A DNA stretch of 7,576 nucleotides, from positions 1 to 7,576 of the forward strand of contig CALLYN010000818.1 in NCBI GenBank assembly GCA_937858455.1. Reading direction: 5' to 3'. Of the stretch, positions 1 through 4,935 are shown piece after piece. Under the pieces are notes generated by a model that worked only from the letters and a program-made list of their open reading frames with translations, ran no database searches and was not told where the DNA came from. A program made the position numbers and the translations under genes. Numbering within the stretch: position 1 is the stretch's first letter; every line of letters starts with the position of its first letter. Origin of the DNA: an uncultured Kouleothrix sp. (lineage in GTDB: Bacteria; Chloroflexota; Chloroflexia; Chloroflexales; Roseiflexaceae).

Positions 1-18
1 CGGCCACTGCGGTGGCCG
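1..18. repeat. Perfect 7-bp inverted repeat at the left edge
   Basis: CGGCCAC (1-7) and GTGGCCG (12-18) are perfect reverse complements around a TGCG loop. No T-tract follows on the plus strand. It may be the terminator-like tail of a gene to the left of the window, and the stem may continue beyond the edge. Confidence 0.4.
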
Positions 19-39
19 CGACCAGCCAAAAAGAATGAT

Positions 40-63
40 CTTGGAGGGCTTGCGCCCTCCAAG
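40..63. repeat. Perfect 10-bp hairpin, terminator-like on the minus strand
   Basis: CTTGGAGGGC (40-49) pairs perfectly with GCCCTCCAAG (54-63) around a TTGC tetraloop. Read on the minus strand, the stem is followed by a T-rich stretch containing TTCTTTTT. On the plus strand there is no T-run. It could be a terminator or a dispersed intergenic hairpin. A genome-wide copy count would decide. Confidence 0.45.
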
Positions 64-99
64 CCTCCCACGCGAGAGGACACCGCGTAACTTGTGTTA

Positions 100-125
100 T
101 TGACGCGCGCAGGTAGTGCTATAAT
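100..125 (+). promoter_or_regulatory. Putative sigma-70 type promoter of the rmlA-like gene
   Basis: A perfect -10 hexamer TATAAT lies at 120-125 and a near-consensus -35 TTGACG at 100-105. The spacer is only 14 nt, shorter than the usual 16-18. An alternative weaker -35 (GTTATT, 96-101) would give 18 nt. Transcription would begin near 132, leaving about 30 nt of leader with the ribosome binding site. Confidence 0.5.
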
Positions 126-151
126 CAGGCGCTTCGACAAACCGTGAACAT

Positions 152-158
152 AAGGAAG
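152..158 (+). promoter_or_regulatory. Ribosome binding site deciding the rmlA start
   Basis: AAGGAAG lies 4 nt before the ATG at 163 (6 nt from the AGGA core). It would directly abut the GTG at 160, so the ATG is the more likely start. Confidence 0.6.
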
Positions 159-162
159 TGTG

Positions 163-1230
163 ATGAAAGGCTTAGTTCTCAGCGGCGGCAAAGGCACGCG
201 CCTGCGGCCGATCACCTATACGAGCGCCAAGCAGCTGGTGCCAGTTGCGAATAAGCCGGTGCTGTTTCGCGTGATCGAGGCGATCCGCGATGCTGGTATC
301 GACGAGATCGGTATTGTTATTGGCGATACTGGCCCGGAAGTGCGCGCCGCCGTGGGCGATGGCAAGCGCTTTGGCGTGAGGATCGAGTACATCCCGCAGG
401 ACGCGCCGCTCGGGCTGGCGCACGCGGTGAAGATCTCGCGCGACTTCATTGGCGACGAGCGCTTTGTGATGTTCCTCGGCGATAACTGCATCCAGGGCGG
501 TATATCGTCGCTGATCGAGCAGTTCGGCAAAAGTGAGTACAATGCCCAGATCGTGCTCAAGCAGGTTACAAACCCGCAGCAGTATGGTGTAGCCGAGCTC
601 GACGAGCGCGGCCGGATCATCCGGCTCACCGAGAAGCCGCGCACGCCGCGCTCCGACCTGGCGCTGGTAGGCATCTACCTGTTCGACCCAAGTATCTGGC
701 AGGCCGTCGACACAATCAAGCCCTCGTGGCGCGGCGAGCTCGAGATCACCGACGCGATCCAGTGGCTCGTGGAGCATGACAAGAACGTCTACCCCTATAT
801 CCACGAGGGCTGGTGGATCGACACTGGCAAAAAAGACGATATGCTCGAAGCCAACCGGCTGATCCTCGAAGAAATGGCCGCCGCAAACGAGGGTTATGTC
901 GACCGCGATTCGCAGATCATCGGCAAGGTCATCATCGAGAAAGGCGCCGAGATCATCAACAGCACCATTCGCGGCCCCGCGATCATCGGCGAGCATACGC
1001 GCATCGTGAATGCGTACGTTGGGCCGTTCACCTCGGTATATCACCACTGCACAATTGAGAGCAGCGAGATCGAGCACTCGATTGTACTGGAGCATAGCAC
1101 CATTCTCGATCTGCCCAACCGGCTCGAAGATAGCCTGATCGGCCGCCATGTCGAGGTGCATCGCTCGCCGTTTAAGCCACGCGCCTACCGGATGGTGCTG
1201 GGCGATCACAGCAATGTCGGGGTGCTCTGA
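163..1230 (+). CDS. rmlA: Glucose-1-phosphate thymidylyltransferase, long form (RmlA-like)
   Basis: This cytoplasmic nucleotidyltransferase is expected to join dTTP and glucose-1-phosphate into dTDP-glucose, the entry step to dTDP-rhamnose and other deoxysugars. Visible marks are the N-terminal signature GGKGTRLRP (residues 8-16), the following AKQLVPVANKP segment, FLGDN near residue 105, a WRGELEITDAI block near residue 190, and GWWIDTGKKDDMLEAN near residue 221. A C-terminal run of short isoleucine/valine-rich hexad-like repeats (about 240-345) fits a left-handed beta-helix. At 355 residues it matches the length of the long-form family (TIGR01208 type) rather than the roughly 290-residue enteric RmlA. 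The ATG at 163 is preferred over the overlapping GTG at 160 because AAGGAAG (152-158) is better spaced from it. The gene is monocistronic here and converges on the CRISPR operon. The exact sugar substrate is inferred from the family. Confidence 0.9.
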   Translation: MKGLVLSGGKGTRLRPITYTSAKQLVPVANKPVLFRVIEAIRDAGIDEIGIVIGDTGPEVRAAVGDGKRFGVRIEYIPQDAPLGLAHAVKISRDFIGDERFVMFLGDNCIQGGISSLIEQFGKSEYNAQIVLKQVTNPQQYGVAELDERGRIIRLTEKPRTPRSDLALVGIYLFDPSIWQAVDTIKPSWRGELEITDAIQWLVEHDKNVYPYIHEGWWIDTGKKDDMLEANRLILEEMAAANEGYVDRDSQIIGKVIIEKGAEIINSTIRGPAIIGEHTRIVNAYVGPFTSVYHHCTIESSEIEHSIVLEHSTILDLPNRLEDSLIGRHVEVHRSPFKPRAYRMVLGDHSNVGVL

Positions 1231-1328
1231 TACCGGCTCCGCTTGCCCGCTTTCTTGCTGTGATGCGCTGTTCGCCTGATCACGTATAGATTGCGTTGCA
1301 CTGTCTACGAAATCACCCAAATTTGCTA

Positions 1329-1363
1329 TGATGCCCTGCCCAGCTTCGCCGGGCAGGGCATCA
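1329..1363 (-). terminator. Hairpin between convergent rmlA and cas6, probable terminator
   Basis: TGATGCCCTGCCC (1329-1341) pairs perfectly with GGGCAGGGCATCA (1351-1363), a 13-bp stem around a 9-nt loop that can itself form a small GC/GC pair. On the minus strand the stem is followed by AGCAAATTT, a weak T-run, so it best fits termination of the CRISPR operon just after cas6. The plus-strand side lacks a T-run but could still end rmlA transcription. No gene is seen in 1231-1390. Confidence 0.65.
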
Positions 1364-1390
1364 CAGCAAGAACGTGCTCAGATGCGGATC

Positions 1391-2350
1391 TTATGAGGAG
1401 ATAAGCTGGTAGCGCCCGTGGCCGAACACGGCGGCCTTGCCGACGTGAACCAGCGCGCCGAGAAGCAGAAACTCGCGAAATGGCGCAAGCTCGCCGCAAT
1501 AGGATATCTCGCCAACAAAGCCCCCAAGCTCGACACGCTGGTGCTGGCGCCCGGAGTAGCGACCCCAATCGACCCACGCCAGGCTCGCGCCACTCATCTC
1601 GACCCGCTCGGCGGCGGCGATCAGCGCGCGCGGGTCGCCTGGCCAGGCAGCGCCGCAGTGAAACTGCGCCAGGGTAGAGATCCGGCGCAGCAGCGCGCGC
1701 AGCAGCACGTGGAACGGCGGCTGCGCCACAAATGCCTGCTGGTACTTCAGGCGGGTGGGCGTGAGAAAGCGCAGTGTCAGCGCGTCGTCGGGCAGAAGAG
1801 CGGCTTGTGCCGCAGCCTCGGCCCAGCTGACGCTCAGGTCGGGGCCACCCAGCCGCACATCCACGCCATCGTAGACGAGCGACTGCTCGCCGCTCCACGG
1901 GTGCAGGGCGCTGATGCGCTGGAGCGCATAGCGGCCGGCGGGATGGCCGATCCCGGTGCGCCCAAGCTCCTGGAAGGCCAGCAGAAAATACGGCAGGTAG
2001 CCGATCGCCCGGCCAACCAGCACCAGCTCGAAGCCAAGCCGATCGCCCGCGCGGTACACGCGCGGCGCGCCGGATGGCGCCTCGATCACAAACGGGGGCG
2101 CGATCTCGTGGAGGTGGTGAAACTGCGGCCCCTCGGCGGGCGCGGTACTCTCGAAGATATAGCCGTATGGGCAGCTGTTGCCGCGCGCGCACGGCGTACA
2201 GGCGCGCCAATCGAGTTGAAAGCAGGCGATCTGCTTGAATGAGTGCCCGAAGCCACCACGAAACGTACTGCCCTGGTATGCGGGCAGGTGCAGCTGGTCT
2301 ACCGCCTCGAGATCGAAGCGATAGCGCGCGACGCGAAATGACTCGACCAT
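1391..2350 (-). CDS. cas6: CRISPR pre-crRNA processing endoribonuclease Cas6
   Basis: A RAMP-fold endoribonuclease expected to cut pre-crRNA inside the repeat and supply crRNAs to the type III complex. Visible family marks are the N-terminal LPAYQGSTFRGGFGH block (residues 22-36), four cysteines spaced Cx7CxxCx5C (C43, C51, C54, C60) followed by PYGYIFES, and the C-terminal glycine-rich VHVGKAAVFGHGRY (301-314) that typifies Cas6 RAMP proteins. Length is 319 residues. The start chosen (ATG at 2350, MVESF) has AAGG at 2360-2363, 9 nt upstream, and begins directly at the first RAMP strand. The open frame continues to 2452, but the extra 34 residues are arginine- and cysteine-rich and look non-coding. 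It is the last gene of the minus-strand operon, separated from csm4 by 262 bp. The catalytic residue was not identified with certainty; H36 is a candidate. Confidence 0.88.
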   Translation of the reverse strand: MVESFRVARYRFDLEAVDQLHLPAYQGSTFRGGFGHSFKQIACFQLDWRACTPCARGNSCPYGYIFESTAPAEGPQFHHLHEIAPPFVIEAPSGAPRVYRAGDRLGFELVLVGRAIGYLPYFLLAFQELGRTGIGHPAGRYALQRISALHPWSGEQSLVYDGVDVRLGGPDLSVSWAEAAAQAALLPDDALTLRFLTPTRLKYQQAFVAQPPFHVLLRALLRRISTLAQFHCGAAWPGDPRALIAAAERVEMSGASLAWVDWGRYSGRQHQRVELGGFVGEISYCGELAPFREFLLLGALVHVGKAAVFGHGRYQLISS

Positions 2351-2365
2351 CGTGAGCATCCTTGG

Positions 2366-2387
2366 GCGCCGGCTGCATGGCCGGCGC
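2366..2387 (-). promoter_or_regulatory. Hairpin immediately upstream of the cas6 ribosome binding site
   Basis: GCGCCGGC (2366-2373) and GCCGGCGC (2380-2387) are perfect reverse complements around a 6-nt loop. In the minus-strand transcript the stem ends two nucleotides before the AAGG of cas6. It could affect access to that site or protect the mRNA 5' of cas6. The function is inferred. Confidence 0.4.
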
Positions 2388-2392
2388 GCTCG

Positions 2393-2474
2393 TCCCCTTT
2401 CGGCGGGGCAATGTGAACGGTTACATACTCGCCAAGTACTGGCTTGTACCAAGGCAATCCCCTGTTGGCGGGGC
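2393..2474. repeat. Two near-identical 17-bp GC dyads 65 bp apart
   Basis: TCCCCTTTCGGCGGGGC (2393-2409) and TCCCCTGTTGGCGGGGC (2458-2474) differ at two positions, both in the loop between CCCC and GGGG. Flanks do not align. The spacing resembles a CRISPR repeat-spacer unit, but the identity is too short for a normal repeat. They could be paired RNA hairpins in the csm4-cas6 leader. Confidence 0.45.
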
Positions 2475-2612
2475 TACGGTGGCGTGCGCTACATCGGCGG
2501 CCTCCTTTCACAATCGGCCTGCGGCAGCACCACGAAAAGTACGCTCTGCGCGGGCAAAAACGCCGACCGCGTACGTCGTGCTGTTTGCACGAGCTGTGTG
2601 GGCTAGTTCGCC

Positions 2613-3512
2613 TCAGGTGCCTGGTATCGGCAGCGCGGCGGCCACGGCAAAGGCGTAGCCATACTGCACAATTGGCAGATCGCGCAGCTCGGCGATCTGC
2701 TCGACCAGGCGGCCATACCAGGGCCGGGCCGGGGTTGCACGAAAGTACGATCCGGCCGCCAGCATGAGCAGCGGAAGCTTAAACGGGTTCGCGCTGGCCG
2801 CCAACTCCTCGCCGAGCCTGCCGTATTTCACCAGCGTCGCATAGCTGCCATCGGTGGGATCGTGGCGCGCGGGCACCCAATTCGACAAGCTAATAAAGCT
2901 GTTTGCTCGCGGCGGGGCCTCGTCGAAGCCGGGCCAGGCCTCCCAATCAATCAGCTCGAACTGGCCGTAGCCGGCCGATTTGCCCGCGCCATACCCGCCA
3001 AGCGCGAGCTGCTCAAGCCAGCCGCGCGCGCGCGTGGCCCAGGCGCTATCGGCGGCGCGCACATACAGGCAGATATCAAGGCCCTGCCGGCCATCGAGCT
3101 GCGGCTCGGCGAGCGCCAGCTCTTCGACGCGATAGCCCTGGCTGGCGGGCGCGTCGCCGGGCCAGGCGCCGTTCAGCCGGCTGGCGCTGCCCTTCAGCAC
3201 TACACGGCCCTGCGCAAACGCCGGCTTTTCAAACGCGGCCACTCGCTCGCCCCGGCGCAGCGCCTCGAAAGCCGCCTCGCGCACCAGCGAGGGCGCGCCA
3301 AAACCAATCGGGCCGGGCAGCCAGCCCACCGGGAAGCCATCGGAGAACAGCAGCGGCGGCGCGCCGGCACGGTAGTGCGCCAGCAGCTCGGCCAGGCCAG
3401 CCTCGCCCTGATCGTAGCGCACCTGCCAGCACAGCTGGCCGAACAGCGTATCGGCCAACCAGGGTGTACGCGCTGCCGAGCGCGGCCGGATTCGAGCCCG
3501 AAAGGTGTTCAT
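2613..3512 (-). CDS. csm4: Type III-A CRISPR RAMP protein Csm4
   Basis: Csm4 caps the 5' repeat-derived handle of crRNA and contacts Cas10 at the base of the Csm complex. Family marks are DTLFGQLCW (residues 21-29) near the N-terminus, LLFSDGFPVGWLP (54-66), a glycine-rich loop GGYGAGKSAGYG (172-183) typical of RAMPs, and a C-terminal glycine/alanine-rich RAMP segment. Length is 299 residues, normal for Csm4. Its ATG overlaps the csm3 stop as ATGA (3509-3512) with no obvious ribosome binding site, so translation is probably coupled to csm3. Downstream, where csm5 is expected, there is only a 262-bp non-coding gap. A Csm4/Csx10-like assignment cannot be fully excluded without a profile search. 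Confidence 0.85.
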   Translation of the reverse strand: MNTFRARIRPRSAARTPWLADTLFGQLCWQVRYDQGEAGLAELLAHYRAGAPPLLFSDGFPVGWLPGPIGFGAPSLVREAAFEALRRGERVAAFEKPAFAQGRVVLKGSASRLNGAWPGDAPASQGYRVEELALAEPQLDGRQGLDICLYVRAADSAWATRARGWLEQLALGGYGAGKSAGYGQFELIDWEAWPGFDEAPPRANSFISLSNWVPARHDPTDGSYATLVKYGRLGEELAASANPFKLPLLMLAAGSYFRATPARPWYGRLVEQIAELRDLPIVQYGYAFAVAAALPIPGT

Positions 3513-4177
3513 GTGACTGTATAATCGAGACGCACCTGGCCGTAGCCGCGGCTGCCCGATGCGCCAAGGTAATCTTGCTCGAGCAGCTTCAGCCCCTCTT
3601 CGAGCAGCCCGATGATCGCCGTCTCGTCGTCGTCGTGAAAGATCCGCACCGCGATCGTGAACAGAAAGGTGGTTCCGGCCGGCACCCGCTCTTGCACGCG
3701 CGGGCTGGAGGCCACGCCGGTGGTGCGCGTGATCATATTCTCAGTCTTCACCTCGGTGAAAAACAGGCCCTTGCTGGCGCGCGCGTCTTGCAGCTGCTGG
3801 CGCGCCTGGCTCGTCAGCTGCGCGTCGCGAAACAGCGCGCGGGTGGGGCCTTGCTCGTGGCGCGGATTCTTGTGCGGCCCAAACACCCGGCAGATCATGC
3901 AGCGGCCGCACTGGCATGGCTCGCCGTCGTCGCGCGCGGTCTGGCCCTTGGGCTGGTTGCGGCTGTCGCGCCGATCGTGACGGTACTCGAGCAGCGAGCG
4001 CAGCTTGCCTTTGAGCGACGAGCCGGGGATGTACGGCTCATCGCTGATCGGGTGGCGAATGATCGTATTTTCGAGGCCACCGATCTCGATATGCTCATTC
4101 GACCCGCCGATGCGCAGGCCGGTTTCGCAGTAGATCGTGCCGCTGATCGTTCGGTATCGCGCCAGAGTACTGGCCAT
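3509..4177 (-). CDS. csm3: Type III-A CRISPR backbone RAMP protein Csm3, with Glu at the catalytic Asp position
   Basis: Csm3 is the repeated backbone subunit that lies along crRNA and normally cuts target RNA at 6-nt steps. The protein has the diagnostic LRIGGSNEHIEIGG segment (21-34), PYIPGSSLKGKLRSLLE (48-64), a probable zinc site CQCGRCMICRVFG (88-100), TEVKTEN in the middle, and the RAMP glycine-rich end LGASGSRGYG (204-213). Length is 222 residues, normal. By alignment from memory with streptococcal Csm3 (GAIDSPVI, Asp33 catalytic), the equivalent here is GLENTII, so the catalytic aspartate reads Glu36 (codon GAA, 4070-4072). A strong AAAGGAG (4186-4192) lies 8 nt before the ATG at 4177. 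The gene begins 32 nt after csm2 and overlaps csm4 by 4 nt. Confidence 0.93.
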   Translation of the reverse strand: MASTLARYRTISGTIYCETGLRIGGSNEHIEIGGLENTIIRHPISDEPYIPGSSLKGKLRSLLEYRHDRRDSRNQPKGQTARDDGEPCQCGRCMICRVFGPHKNPRHEQGPTRALFRDAQLTSQARQQLQDARASKGLFFTEVKTENMITRTTGVASSPRVQERVPAGTTFLFTIAVRIFHDDDETAIIGLLEEGLKLLEQDYLGASGSRGYGQVRLDYTVT

Positions 4178-4185
4178 TGGGCTGG

Positions 4186-4192
4186 CTCCTTT
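4186..4192 (-). promoter_or_regulatory. Ribosome binding site of csm3
   Basis: AAAGGAG on the minus strand, 8 nt upstream of the csm3 ATG at 4177. It fixes the csm3 start and lies between the csm2 stop and csm3. Confidence 0.7.
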
Positions 4193-4209
4193 CGGCTTAC
4201 CGCGCGGGC

Positions 4210-4935
<726 letters not shown>

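Larger units (their letters stand above)
2351..2612 (-). other. Non-coding gap between csm4 and cas6, the usual csm5 position
   Basis: No convincing protein is encoded on either strand. The minus strand holds, in transcript order, a strong AAAGGAGG ribosome binding site followed by ATG-TAG (2489-2508), then GC-rich dyads at 2458-2474 and 2393-2409 that are 15/17 identical, a near-palindrome around AGTACT (2431-2443), and an 8-bp hairpin (2366-2387) just before the cas6 ribosome binding site. No strong promoter was seen. It may be the scar of a lost gene or a leader controlling cas6. Confidence 0.5.

Noticed and set aside
172..1320. 382-codon minus-strand frame opposite the rmlA-like gene
   Set aside because: It mirrors a clearly homologous plus-strand gene. 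Long antisense frames are common in high-GC DNA, and the translation shows no domain.
2351..2452. N-terminal extension of Cas6 to 2452
   Set aside because: The extra residues are Arg/Cys-rich without family likeness, and a usable ribosome binding site precedes the ATG at 2350.
2299..2511. 70-codon minus-strand frame starting GTG after AAAGGAGG region
   Set aside because: The GTG lies upstream of the ribosome binding site rather than downstream of it, and the frame runs out of phase into cas6.
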